Positions 7,459-15,770 of a stretch of DNA of 29,685 nucleotides are shown piece by piece (the stretch's first letter is position 1; each line of letters opens with the position of its first letter). The position numbers were made by a program, and so were the translations under genes. Source of the DNA: Chloroflexota bacterium. GTDB lineage: Bacteria > Chloroflexota > Ktedonobacteria > Ktedonobacterales > Ktedonobacteraceae. Under the pieces are notes generated by a model. The model saw only the letters and a list, made by a program, of their open reading frames with translations, was not told the origin of the DNA and ran no database searches. The stretch covers positions 1 to 29,685 of the forward strand of contig VBJK01000157.1 in assembly GCA_005879655.1 (NCBI GenBank), read 5' to 3'.

Positions 7459-7692
7459 TTAGTTTTCCAAACAAAAATGCCTGATCGCCTGCAACAACAG
7501 CAGCACTGGAGCATCTGGAACTACCGCCCGTATCGTGTTGAGCCAGTAGTCTAATCGGCTTGACTCTCCCCCAGAACATGCATTCCAGACCAGGAGATAT
7601 AATGAGCGTTTGGTGAGAAAGAACTGGTGCGTTGCCTGGGAAACTTGCTGTCCCCCAACGTCCCAGGCATTGAGATGGTATACTGTTATACT
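7459..7692 (-). pseudogene. Roc (Ras-of-complex, ROCO/LRRK-type) GTPase domain fragment
   Basis: Read on the minus strand, an open frame of about 78 codons without a start gives HLNAWDVGGQQ, then ATHQFFLTKRSLYLLVWN, then RLDYWLNTIRAVVPDAPVLLL, and a stop at 7459. WDxGGQ is the switch II (G3) motif of Roc GTPases. The THQFFLTxRSLYLLVWN strand and the YWLxTIRALAPDAPVLLV helix-strand follow it in intact ROCO proteins. The P-loop before it and the NKxD, COR and downstream domains after it are gone. The fragment overlaps the promoter region of the ROK gene on the opposite strand. Confidence 0.75.
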
Positions 7693-7697
7693 AGTAT
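7670..7697 (+). promoter_or_regulatory. Possible promoter of the ROK kinase gene
   Basis: TTGAGA (7670-7675) and TAGTAT (7692-7697) are 16 bases apart, about 40 bases before the ROK start. A second -10-like TATACT overlaps at 7687. The -10 match is weak. Confidence 0.35.
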
Positions 7698-7739
7698 GAG
7701 AACATGTTTTTTGCTAAAAAGCCTTAGGAAGGAGGGAGT

Positions 7740-8569
7740 ATGCACATCATAGGCGTTGATACTGGTGGCTCTTACACTCGGATTTGGAATGGTATTCAAC
7801 CCGTGCGAAAAATGGTAACTCCGCATCACTATCCGCAGTATTTACAAATGCTCTCTACTGCACTGAAAGAATATGAGCCAATTCAAACATTAGTAATCGC
7901 ACTTCCTGCTGTCATAGCACACCACTGCGTCGTGAAGGCTCCTAATCTAGGTGACGGCTGGAATAACCAGAATATCGAAGCAGATATTCGCAAATTGCTT
8001 ATGGTGAAAGGACATGTTCATATCTGTCAGGACACTGAGGCCGCAGGATATGCCGTCCAGATGCAAGAGCTTGACCTAGATCCGACAATGATTGTGACAC
8101 TCTCTACCGGAGTGGGTGGTGCACTAGTGAATAAGCGGCAGGTGCTCCCTTTCTGTGTAGCTGTGGTCAGTCAGGCTGTGTAGAAGCGGATCTCTCAGGA
8201 ACCAGTATCTTGAAACAGACAGGTATACGGGCAGAGCATATACAAGATCCACAGTTTTGGACGAACTATGGCCGTATGGTAGGCCAATTTTTACTAGTCC
8301 TTACCACGCTCCTCTCGCTCAAACAGATTTTGCTCTTCGGAGGTGTCAGCAATAGTGCTTCACGATTTCTTCCTCAGACAAGAGAGTATATCGTCAGTCG
8401 CCTAAAGAATATACCCGTACCCAAAATACTCCTCTCCCAGTTTGGCGAATATACTGGTGTAAAAGGTGCCTATTACTTTGCTGGTGCAGAGACGAAGAAA
8501 ACCACTCATCATCTTAGTAGCACAAAAGTTGATCAGTCCTATAACCCTACACACAGCCCTTTCTCCTAA
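7740..8569 (+). pseudogene. ROK-family sugar kinase, broken by deletion and frameshift
   Basis: The first frame (7740-8183) begins with the phosphate-1 motif IGVDTGGSYTR, so it is a kinase and not an HTH-type ROK repressor. It continues to the LSTGVGGALV strand and stops at 8183. In another frame from about 8150 the sequence resumes with the ROK zinc motif CSCGQSGCVE, then the SGTS helix, the ILLFGGVS adenosine motif and the C-terminus to 8569. About 25 residues between GGALVNKRQVLP and CSCG are absent, including the conserved EIGH motif with the catalytic-site His, and the frame shifts. The protein cannot be functional as read. A strong ribosome site (GGAAGGAGGGAG) and the flanking sugar-type genes suggest it once phosphorylated a hexose. 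Confidence 0.85.
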
Positions 8570-8630
8570 ATAGTATTCAGAACAAGCGCATAATGAGTTC
8601 ATACTCTCTCCTGAACATACGAGCGAAGAG

Positions 8631-9806
8631 CTACGGATGATATCCTCGATTGCGAACGGTCTCCCAAGTGAGCAGGTGTGGCATAATGAGGTTAGCCCTA
8701 TATGGGTGATAGTGCGCCAAGCTTTGATTATTGAGTATATGCTCAAGTAGATCGACTACTTTTTTCCCTTGAAGATCGGTTTCAACCTCAACAGAGGCAT
8801 ATATATCTCCATCAAAGAGCGCCCGGTATATCTCTTTGAGACCATCAAAGCCAATAATGATTGGACGGTCAACGCTCCTTTTACCCATACTTTGTTCATG
8901 CTGGCGATAGGCTTCAACAACTCCTAAGGCAAGCTTGTCATTACAACAAAACACTCCCTGGACGCTCTGCCCCAATTGTAAAAGGTTTCGTATCTGGTTG
9001 GCAGCTTCGTAGCTGTTCCAAGCAGTCTCATAACAATGGGTAATAACGATATCACGAGGCTCTTTGAAGATTTCATCGATAAAGGCTAGCTTTCGCTCCT
9101 GTGAAGGGCGCGAGTTCAAAGGGCCAGAGATGATGACGATATTCCCTTTTCCCTCCAAGGCTCTCATCATCGCCTTGGCCGCTAGTCTGCCGCCGAAATC
9201 AAAATCTACTCCGACATGCTGAGGGCAAGGTAAGTTTAGATAGGCAAACTCGTTGCTTTCAAATATATCATCGATCGTAATCAATTTGATACCTTTGCGC
9301 TGAGCTTCTATGGCAGTAGAAATCAGATCCGTATTATTGGGTGGAGGTATAAGAATGATCACATCGGGTACCTGCCTCACAGCATTTGCGAAGACAGTGA
9401 GTTGCTCGTTGTGATTCTCCTCTCTTGAATTGGTGATAATGTCTAATTTTATTTTCGGCAAGCGTGCTCTAACCTCAGAGGTAACAGAATCTGCCACCTC
9501 TTTACAATACCCACTACCAGCCTTCAGGATAAACGCAACTCTCTTTTCTACTGGCCTCTGTGTGAAGAATCCATCAACAAATTGCCATACCGCAGGGAGT
9601 ACTACACCAACAATAGTCAGCACTAACTGGACGGAATTAAAAAAGAAGGAGATAAGAACAAACGCAAGCGTAAATGTGAGTAAAATCGTAATGCGCATAA
9701 AGGTTGCCTGCTTCAATAGCTTTCGTTTGAGGACATGATAGACAACAAGTCCTAACCAGATGACTCCAGTGAAGATGAGTATTCCTGTGGAGAGATAGTA
9801 TGGCAT
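8631..9806 (-). CDS. Membrane-anchored sugar-binding (RbsB/LacI-fold) protein
   Basis: From the 9806 ATG (GAGGG about eight bases upstream) the product has 391 residues. About 80 hydrophobic residues come first, probably three membrane helices (near 3-26, 35-54 and 56-76). A periplasmic-binding-protein type I fold of the Peripla_BP_4/RbsB class follows from about 88: RVAFILKAGSGY, DVIILIPPPNNTDLIS, KLITIDD, GVDFDFGGRLAA, GVFCCNDKLALGVVEAY and IIIGFDG. This fold binds sugars or autoinducers. Normal RbsB proteins have a lipoprotein signal and an ABC permease partner; here there are three helices and no transporter genes. A sensory or scavenging role at the membrane is inferred. The upstream TTG at 9851 has no ribosome site. 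Confidence 0.8.
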   Translation of the reverse strand: MPYYLSTGILIFTGVIWLGLVVYHVLKRKLLKQATFMRITILLTFTLAFVLISFFFNSVQLVLTIVGVVLPAVWQFVDGFFTQRPVEKRVAFILKAGSGYCKEVADSVTSEVRARLPKIKLDIITNSREENHNEQLTVFANAVRQVPDVIILIPPPNNTDLISTAIEAQRKGIKLITIDDIFESNEFAYLNLPCPQHVGVDFDFGGRLAAKAMMRALEGKGNIVIISGPLNSRPSQERKLAFIDEIFKEPRDIVITHCYETAWNSYEAANQIRNLLQLGQSVQGVFCCNDKLALGVVEAYRQHEQSMGKRSVDRPIIIGFDGLKEIYRALFDGDIYASVEVETDLQGKKVVDLLEHILNNQSLAHYHPYRANLIMPHLLTWETVRNRGYHP

Positions 9807-10030
9807 ACGTTTTCCCTCGCAATTCAATATAATGAAGAGGCTACTAGCCAATAAAAAACCGTTGAGACGTGAAGCATATTCCAGTTAGTTTAAACCAGAA
9901 TATGCGAAAAATCGCAGAAGTCCTTTTCTAAAGAATTCATTATAAACTATTTTATCCGCTCTGAGTATGTCCTTTGACTCGATTAGCGTCTTTTTTCGTT
10001 ACGATTAAGGCTCATGGCCGCATTTAGCGA

Positions 10031-10046
10031 TGGAAACGGTTTTCCA
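10031..10046. promoter_or_regulatory. LacI-like operator candidate
   Basis: TGGAAACGGTTTTCCA has perfect six-base arms (TGGAAA / TTTCCA) around four bases with a central CG. This is the style of LacI/GalR-family operators and cre sites. It lies between divergent sugar-related genes, but no regulator of that family is encoded in the window. Confidence 0.45.
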
Positions 10047-10120
10047 AGTATAGGTACCGAAGTTTTATAGATCGATCAATAACCATTATTTATGAACTAG
10101 GCTATCCATAATTATTATGA

Positions 10121-10135
10121 TATAATGTCATTATA
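10121..10135 (+). promoter_or_regulatory. Palindrome overlapping a -10 box of the oxidoreductase operon
   Basis: TATAATGTCATTATA is a perfect seven-base inverted repeat around one central T. Its first six bases form a consensus -10 hexamer 68 bases before the oxidoreductase ATG. No good -35 is seen 17 bases upstream, so activation by a regulator or use of another start is possible. Confidence 0.45.
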
Positions 10136-10193
10136 AAAGTATACGGTGATATATTTACCTATCTTCAGTCTACTGTTGACGAAAGGAGCGTTC

Positions 10194-11204
10194 ATGACCA
10201 TCCAAGTAGGCGTAATTGGTTTGGGCATAGGGCAAAAACATCTTGCATCCCTTGCTCAGATTCCTGATGTCCGCATTGTTGCAGTTGCTGATCTTGTAGA
10301 ATCTCACTTATTGTCAATTGCTAGCCTCTACAATACTCATCATTATATGCATTGGCAATGCTTGCTAGATCAAGAACTAGCTCTGGATGCGGTCGTCCTA
10401 GCAACCCCTTCACATGTGCGTATAGAGCCAATCAAAGCCATTTGCGAACGTAAGCTGGCACTATTTTGTGAGAAACCCCCTGCGGTTTGCCTCGATACAG
10501 CACACCAGATTGCTAAGTTGCTTACACAAGCAGGGATTATTAATGCGGTAGGCTTTCAGTATCGTTACTCGCTCTTCGCTGAACGATTAAGCCAATTGCT
10601 TCGAGAGCGTGGGGCACATTTTGCACGCATCCTCGTGGCAACTGGCTGGCCAACCTTTAACTGGATGCCTACGCCTCCCCAGCATCTATATAAAAAGGCC
10701 GCATCGGGAGGTCCACTGATAGAGCATGGTATTCATTTCCAGGATGTTCTGCGCTATATCACCAACGCTGAGCCAGTCTCAGTCCAAGCTATGGCCGAAC
10801 TAGGTACACTTCAGCCTGTTGAGGGTCGTGATACAGAGGAGACAACACTTCTTCTTGCTCGTTATAGTTCAGGTCTACTAGCGACGCAGGTACATTGCTG
10901 GTCTCATGTGGGCGACGTGTCGCAACTTCAGGTCGTTGGCTATGATTTTGATCTCACTTGGCATTTTGCAGATATACATCATCTGGTAGGTATGATTGAT
11001 CAACAGACTATCAATGAATGCGATAGAACCAATCCCTACCTTGAGGAAATGAAAACCTTCATCGCTGCTGTCCAACAACACAACCAGCGCCTAATTCGCT
11101 CAAGTTATATTGATGCTTGTCAGAGCATGGCAGTGTGTCAGGCAGCAACCGAGGCCATCGATAACAGTATTGCACATACAGTAGTTCCCTCGTTTCTGCT
11201 CTAG
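10194..11204 (+). CDS. Gfo/Idh/MocA-family NAD(P)-dependent oxidoreductase
   Basis: The 336-residue enzyme has an N-terminal Rossmann fold with GVIGLGIGQKH (about residues 6-16) and the conserved EKPP motif near 100, whose Lys acts in catalysis in the family. The C-terminal alpha/beta domain carries GGPLIEHGIHFQDVLRYI, the usual substrate-site histidine helix. Family members oxidise or reduce sugars, inositols or related polyols at one carbon; the exact substrate is unknown. The start at 10194 has GAAAGGAGCG upstream; an in-frame GTG at 10146 has none. The next gene follows after 26 bases, so the two form an operon. The divergent sugar-binding protein and the ROK kinase remnant suggest sugar catabolism. 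Confidence 0.88.
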   Translation: MTIQVGVIGLGIGQKHLASLAQIPDVRIVAVADLVESHLLSIASLYNTHHYMHWQCLLDQELALDAVVLATPSHVRIEPIKAICERKLALFCEKPPAVCLDTAHQIAKLLTQAGIINAVGFQYRYSLFAERLSQLLRERGAHFARILVATGWPTFNWMPTPPQHLYKKAASGGPLIEHGIHFQDVLRYITNAEPVSVQAMAELGTLQPVEGRDTEETTLLLARYSSGLLATQVHCWSHVGDVSQLQVVGYDFDLTWHFADIHHLVGMIDQQTINECDRTNPYLEEMKTFIAAVQQHNQRLIRSSYIDACQSMAVCQAATEAIDNSIAHTVVPSFLL

Positions 11205-11230
11205 ACTATACCAGTTTTCTTGGAGGGTAT

Positions 11231-12145
11231 ATGCAACGCGTAGAATTTGGCTGGTGGCTACCAGTTGGACCGCAGGAGTGGCTTTCTCGTCAAGAGTTTC
11301 TTGCTGGGATCTCTCATGGCTTAGCACTGATCGAGAGTTCGTTCAGTTCTTTCTGGTGTATCGATCATCTTCTCGATCCAACGCCCTTACTTGAAGGTTG
11401 GACTACGTTGATCTATCTAGCTTCAACCGCTCCTCATCTCTTCTTTGGCCACGCAGTGCTCTCCCAGTCTTTCCGCAATCCTGCACTGCTCGCTTTTATG
11501 GCTGCAACTGCTCAATATATGAGCGAGGGTCGCTTTATTCTAGGCCTAGGTGCTGGCTGGAAAGAGGAAGAGTATAGAGCGTTTAACTATCCCTTTCCCG
11601 GAGCAGGACAGCGCGTAGATGAGCTTGGAGAGGCACTCGCGATTATTCGCGCTCTCTGGTCCTACAAGTCTGCCTCTTTTTCTGGCCGTTTTCACCAGAT
11701 TCAGGAAGCACATTGCGATCCTCATCCAGAACCGCTTCCGCCACTTATGCTAGGTGGCACAGGTCCGCGTATGCTGGATTTGGCAGCTAGATATGCAGAC
11801 TGGTGGAACGCTTCCTGGTTTGACTTGGCACGCTATCGTCAGCAGATTCAAATCTGCGAACATGCCTGCGCTACGGTTCAGCGAAATCCGGCAACGCTAC
11901 GTCGTACGCTGTTTAGCGAGTGCGTTTGTGGTCCAACCAACGAAGCTGTGCGGATCTTAAACGTTAAGGCGCTTCCGGCTCAGGGTAATTTTATTGGTAC
12001 TCCCGATCAGATCATAGAGCAGATGAAGCCACTAGTGGAGCTTGGCGTTGATCTCTTCATTCTCAGTTGTGGTGGCTTTCCCAAGCTAACCACCCTTGAA
12101 CTGCTCAGTACAGAGGTATTACCCAAGCTGAATCGTATACAGTAG
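11231..12145 (+). CDS. Luciferase-like (LLM class) flavin/F420-dependent oxidoreductase
   Basis: The 304-residue protein has the bacterial-luciferase TIM-barrel pattern. It shows FWCIDHLLDP near residue 38, FGHAVLSQSFRNPALLAFMAA near 75, then RFILGLGAGWKEEEYRAFNYPFP near 100, ALAIIRALW near 140 and PLMLGGTGPRMLDLAARYADWWN near 170. These proteins use FMNH2 or F420; the sequence alone does not settle which. GGAGG lies four bases before the ATG, and the gene is cotranscribed with the Gfo/Idh/MocA enzyme. A Baeyer-Villiger or dehydrogenation step in the same pathway is plausible but inferred. Confidence 0.85.
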   Translation: MQRVEFGWWLPVGPQEWLSRQEFLAGISHGLALIESSFSSFWCIDHLLDPTPLLEGWTTLIYLASTAPHLFFGHAVLSQSFRNPALLAFMAATAQYMSEGRFILGLGAGWKEEEYRAFNYPFPGAGQRVDELGEALAIIRALWSYKSASFSGRFHQIQEAHCDPHPEPLPPLMLGGTGPRMLDLAARYADWWNASWFDLARYRQQIQICEHACATVQRNPATLRRTLFSECVCGPTNEAVRILNVKALPAQGNFIGTPDQIIEQMKPLVELGVDLFILSCGGFPKLTTLELLSTEVLPKLNRIQ

Positions 12146-12298
12146 TCTATGTTTAGCGTCGTAGATTGATAGTCGCTTTGGCAAAGCCTAAGGGTTTTCG
12201 TAGGCGTCCTGAAAAGCTCGTCCTATGTCCTCTAAGGGATAGTAATGGGTTAGGCATGGGCTCACCATAACAACTCTTGTCCCTGACCGGGCGAGCGC

Positions 12299-13840
12299 CT
12301 AGCCCAGCATCCGCCTCATCACATCCCCCATACGCCGAATCCCCTCCTCAATCTGCTGCTCTTCAGGATAGGCAAAGCTCAGACGGATATGGCGCTGCCC
12401 GCCACCATCGACATGGAACGGCTCACCAATAACAAAGGCAATACGCTCCTGCACCGCCTCCCGCAAGAGTGCACGCCCACGCAACTCGCCCGGCAGACGG
12501 CACCACAGATGGAACCCACCCATAGGATGATTGATCCGCATACCAGTAGGCCAGTGCTTATCAATAGCCTTGAGCATCACATCACGCTTATGATGATAGC
12601 GCTGACGCAACATCAGCAGATGCTCATCGAGCAGATCCCGCCGCAAGATCTCGGACACCGCCCACTGTCCCAACGGATTCGTGTTGAGGTCGAAGATCTG
12701 TTTGTGCAGCGAGAGCCGCTCAATAATAGGCTCAGGAGCCGCCAACCATGCCACACGTATACCTGGCGCAAGAATCTTTGAATAAGTTCCCAGGTAGAGC
12801 ACATTGCCACGAGTGTCCATCGCCTTGAGCGGCGGGACCTCCTCGCCTTCAAAGTATAGCTCGCTATAGGGATCGTCTTCCAGAATAGGGATCTGATAGC
12901 GCTTGGAGAGCAAGAGCAGGCGACGACGGCGCTCAGGTGAGATAATAACACCTGTGGGATTCTGGAAGGTCGGCAAGGTGTAAATAAAACGTGGGCTACG
13001 CCGCGCTAGAATCGCTTCTAGCAAGTCCACACGAATCCCTTCACTGTCGATAGGCACACCGATGATATTTGCACCAAGCGCGCGGAAGGTCTGTATCGCC
13101 CCCACATAGGTAGGTATCTCAACCACCACTTCATCCCCAGGCGAGAGCAACAGGCGCGCAATCAGGCCAATACCTTGAGTAGAACCGGAGAGAATAAGCA
13201 ACTGCTGTACATTAACGGCAATACCACGTTTTCTCATACGCTCAGCAATGGCGCGCCTTAAGCTCTGTAAGCCCTCTACAGGACAGTAACTTAGCGCATT
13301 CTGACGGCCAGGAATCAGTCCCTCATGCATGACGGTACGCAGTATGTCCACCGGCAGTAAGTCCTGGGCGGGCGTTCCTGCGGCAAAAGAGATAATCTCT
13401 TTGCGTTCTCCTAACGATGCCAGCTCGCTTAACACACGCGCATCGGCACCCAACGCCAGTTCCTCGCCGCTAGAGAGTCCAAGCAGCCAGGAAGGAGTAT
13501 CCTGCTCAAAGGGTTCGTCTTCATAGGAGGCGAGGTGGTTGCGCTTTACTAATGTCCCGCGCCCAATATGCCCTTCGATCAACCCTTGACTGGCTAGCTC
13601 GTGATAGGCATTCATCACCGTTGTCCTGTTAATACCTAACTCTTGCGCCAGAGCACGTTCAGTAGGCAGGCGTGTCCCCTCTTTCAGTTCGCCAGCAAGA
13701 ATTGCCTCGCGTAACCCCTGACAGATCTGCTGATAGAGTGGGATCTCATTGGAGCGGTCAAGCTGGACAAATGAACGAATGGATGTAGTGAAAAATGGGA
13801 ATGGCTGGTTCTCCTGTTGGCTCTTCTCGCTGTAACTCAT
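12299..13840 (-). CDS. MocR-type regulator: GntR DNA-binding domain fused to aminotransferase
   Basis: The 513-residue protein starts with a winged HTH of the GntR family (about 33-100; PLYQQICQGLREAILAGEL and RTTVMNAYHELASQGLIEG). A fold-type I PLP aminotransferase domain follows from about 140. The cofactor residues are all visible: Asn294 in FQNPTG, Asp322/Asp323 and Tyr325 in EDDPYSEL, and Lys355 in TYSKILAPGIR, which forms the Schiff base. MocR proteins such as PdxR and GabR use PLP and an amino compound as effectors. No pdxST or gab genes are adjacent, so the target is unknown. GGGAGGAG lies five bases before the ATG, and a palindrome covers the -10 box, which suggests autoregulation. 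Confidence 0.93.
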   Translation of the reverse strand: MSYSEKSQQENQPFPFFTTSIRSFVQLDRSNEIPLYQQICQGLREAILAGELKEGTRLPTERALAQELGINRTTVMNAYHELASQGLIEGHIGRGTLVKRNHLASYEDEPFEQDTPSWLLGLSSGEELALGADARVLSELASLGERKEIISFAAGTPAQDLLPVDILRTVMHEGLIPGRQNALSYCPVEGLQSLRRAIAERMRKRGIAVNVQQLLILSGSTQGIGLIARLLLSPGDEVVVEIPTYVGAIQTFRALGANIIGVPIDSEGIRVDLLEAILARRSPRFIYTLPTFQNPTGVIISPERRRRLLLLSKRYQIPILEDDPYSELYFEGEEVPPLKAMDTRGNVLYLGTYSKILAPGIRVAWLAAPEPIIERLSLHKQIFDLNTNPLGQWAVSEILRRDLLDEHLLMLRQRYHHKRDVMLKAIDKHWPTGMRINHPMGGFHLWCRLPGELRGRALLREAVQERIAFVIGEPFHVDGGGQRHIRLSFAYPEEQQIEEGIRRMGDVMRRMLG

Positions 13841-13854
13841 AGTCTCCTCCCGCT

Positions 13855-13870
13855 ATTGGCTTATACCAAT
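13855..13870 (-). promoter_or_regulatory. MocR promoter -10 inside a small palindrome
   Basis: ATTGG and CCAAT arms flank six bases that read TATAAG on the minus strand, a good -10 placed 15 bases before the MocR start codon. That short distance implies a near-leaderless or very short leader. Binding here would block the promoter. Confidence 0.35.
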
Positions 13871-14040
13871 CTAAGTATATATGCCAGACAATGAGGAGTC
13901 AATGTATATCCAAAATCTGTGTTTTATCCCTACTTTCCTATTGATTTGGTAAAAAGACAGAATGGCTGTATCCTAATAGATAGAGGGCTGTTGTTCTGCT
14001 AAATGTGATCATCGGGCATGTGTAGAGGAAGGAGAACATT

Positions 14041-15453
14041 ATGAAAGAAAAACAAGAGCAGCACCATCAGCCAGAGAGTGGCAAACTTGCAGCAACCCAT
14101 CAGCCAAAAGAGACTGAGGGTACGAGAGAGACAAAAGACGCACAGAAGCTCGCACCGGGTATCCCTATTGTGCGGAGTAATACTCCACGACCATTCTCTG
14201 TAGCAACGCAGTCATCCCTCAGTGAACAAACACAACAAGAAAAGTTATGTGACAGCTCCGCAATTGTGTCTGCTTTTCCTGCCAAAGCACCACCCGCACC
14301 GCCAGTTCCTGAAGCAATGAAAGAGCTTGCGGTACACGAGGCAACCGTACACGGGACACCAGTTACACCAGCTCCGCAGAGTGGTGGAGGATCAGAGTTT
14401 GTCTGGCTGTTTGAGTATGGCTCGCAGATGGATACCAAGCTCCTCAATAGTCCCGAACATTTGAATGGAGCCGCTTTGCAGTACGGCCCGGTAGTGTTGA
14501 AGGGGTATAGCATCACGCTAGGCACCATCAGTAGGCCAGACGATGGTAGATATATCATTGCGACGATCGTATCAGACTGCGCACCAACTGCGGAGGTATG
14601 GGGGGTCCTCTATCGTATTCCTCAGCGGGTCACAGAGCGCTCAGGTGATGAGCCTTCGCTACTGAATATCGTCCATGGAGCAACGGCACCACTCCATCTG
14701 TTCAGACCAGTGCAGGCCATTGTTCACGATACATACCGTGACCGTGAGATCGAGTGTATCACATATGTCGTCACCAATGATATACAGCAACAGCTACAAC
14801 CACTGCACGACCAGAGCACCGATGAGCTGCTCTTTATGCAGCGCTTGGCTGGTATCGCTAGAAAGCAGAGGCTACCAGAAATGTATGTACACAAAGCTTT
14901 TCCATCACCTGTTACGAATGAGGCTCCCACTGAAAACAGGAGTAATGAGCAGGTGGTACTTACACCTAGACAGCAGAACACAGAACCACTGCCCGTGCTC
15001 AGTGAGAAGGAGCTTTCTCCTCCAACGACTCAGCGCCAACAGATACCGGAGAGCTGGTTAATGATCTTTGCTATCTATCTCGTTTTTATGCTATTGATTG
15101 TATTGACATGCGCCATCTTGCAGGGAATGGGCATTGGTAGCGCTGTACTCAGCAACAACCTGACATTTTTGGGCGTCCCCTGGCTGGTCTTAATGTATGG
15201 TTTATTAGGAGGCTGCATCAGCAGTATTGTCACATTAGGGCGCTCTAGCATGATGAAGCAACCTGTCTTTATTATCATTACATGGTTTGCCCGTCCGTAT
15301 ATAGGAGCTATCCTTGCACTGCTGACGTATGTGTTACTGACGAGTGGTATCTTTGCGCCCATAGGAAACATGAATGAGCACCGAGGTCTATTTTTGTTCA
15401 TTGGGGCGCTAGCGGGTTATTGTGAAGGTTGGATTTTTGTACGTAGGGAGTGA
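14041..15453 (+). CDS. GGCT-like domain fused to a C-terminal membrane domain
   Basis: The 470-residue protein has a hydrophilic Pro/Thr-rich N-terminus (1-115). A domain at about 120-285 has the gamma-glutamylcyclotransferase pattern: WLFEYGSQMD near 123-131 (the YGS substrate loop), the GYSITLG strand, and AEVWGVLYRIP at 185-195. A second linker follows, then four hydrophobic segments from residue 338 to the end. GGCT-like proteins cyclise gamma-glutamyl compounds. I cannot place the catalytic glutamate securely, so activity is uncertain. The N-terminal soluble domain should face the cytoplasm (inference). AAGGAGAACATT precedes the ATG. Its last codons overlap the outer arm of the 15441-15770 palindromic element. 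Confidence 0.55.
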   Translation: MKEKQEQHHQPESGKLAATHQPKETEGTRETKDAQKLAPGIPIVRSNTPRPFSVATQSSLSEQTQQEKLCDSSAIVSAFPAKAPPAPPVPEAMKELAVHEATVHGTPVTPAPQSGGGSEFVWLFEYGSQMDTKLLNSPEHLNGAALQYGPVVLKGYSITLGTISRPDDGRYIIATIVSDCAPTAEVWGVLYRIPQRVTERSGDEPSLLNIVHGATAPLHLFRPVQAIVHDTYRDREIECITYVVTNDIQQQLQPLHDQSTDELLFMQRLAGIARKQRLPEMYVHKAFPSPVTNEAPTENRSNEQVVLTPRQQNTEPLPVLSEKELSPPTTQRQQIPESWLMIFAIYLVFMLLIVLTCAILQGMGIGSAVLSNNLTFLGVPWLVLMYGLLGGCISSIVTLGRSSMMKQPVFIIITWFARPYIGAILALLTYVLLTSGIFAPIGNMNEHRGLFLFIGALAGYCEGWIFVRRE

Positions 15454-15770
15454 GCAGAGAGCAGGATGGGTCAGATGGTTAGAGAGGATGCGCCCGCAGG
15501 GTACCCACAAGGGATGCCCATAGGCATGCGCGTTAAGCGGGGGTCCAGGGGGCTTCGCCCCTGGCGGGGTTTGGGGTGTCCCCAAATACTTCCATTCTTC
15601 TCTTTTGCCGCAGGAGGCGGCAGGAGAAAGGGAGTGCAGAGGGCTTCCCTCTGCTTAACGCGCATGCCTATGGGCATCCCTTGTGGGTGCCCTGTGAACC
15701 CCTTATTTGTATGGTCTTGTCCCTTGTGGGTGCCCTGGGGGAGGCTGGTTCTCTGCTCACTCCCTTACGT
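15441..15770. repeat. Nested palindromic element filling a convergent intergenic gap
   Basis: Outer arms 15441-15460 and 15750-15770 are inverted copies with a one-base indel and overlap the ends of both flanking genes. Inside, a perfect 35-base inverted repeat pairs 15503-15537 with 15654-15688. Its loop contains at least four short perfect hairpins: CCAGGGG..CCCCTGG near 15547, TTGGGG..CCCCAA near 15570, TGCCGC..GCGGCA near 15606, and GCAGAGGG..CCCTCTGC near 15636. A further core copy (CCCTTGTGGGTGCCCTGG) lies at 15721-15738. No ORF is credible here. It belongs to the CACCCACAAGGGATGCC family seen elsewhere in the window and may terminate both genes. Confidence 0.85.

Larger units (their letters stand above)
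9807..10193. other. Divergent intergenic region of the sugar locus
   Basis: The ~390 bases between the binding-protein gene and the oxidoreductase gene hold no credible ORF. They are AT-rich on the right side and contain the two palindromes listed separately (10031-10046 and 10121-10135). This is likely a shared control region. Confidence 0.6.

Noticed and set aside
9807..9851. TTG start for the sugar-binding protein
   Set aside because: No ribosome site; the ATG at 9806 has GAGGG at proper spacing and opens directly into the first membrane helix.
12146..12298. Short inverted pieces between the convergent monooxygenase and MocR genes
   Set aside because: Stems of only about five pairs without a T-run; not enough to call a terminator or a family copy.
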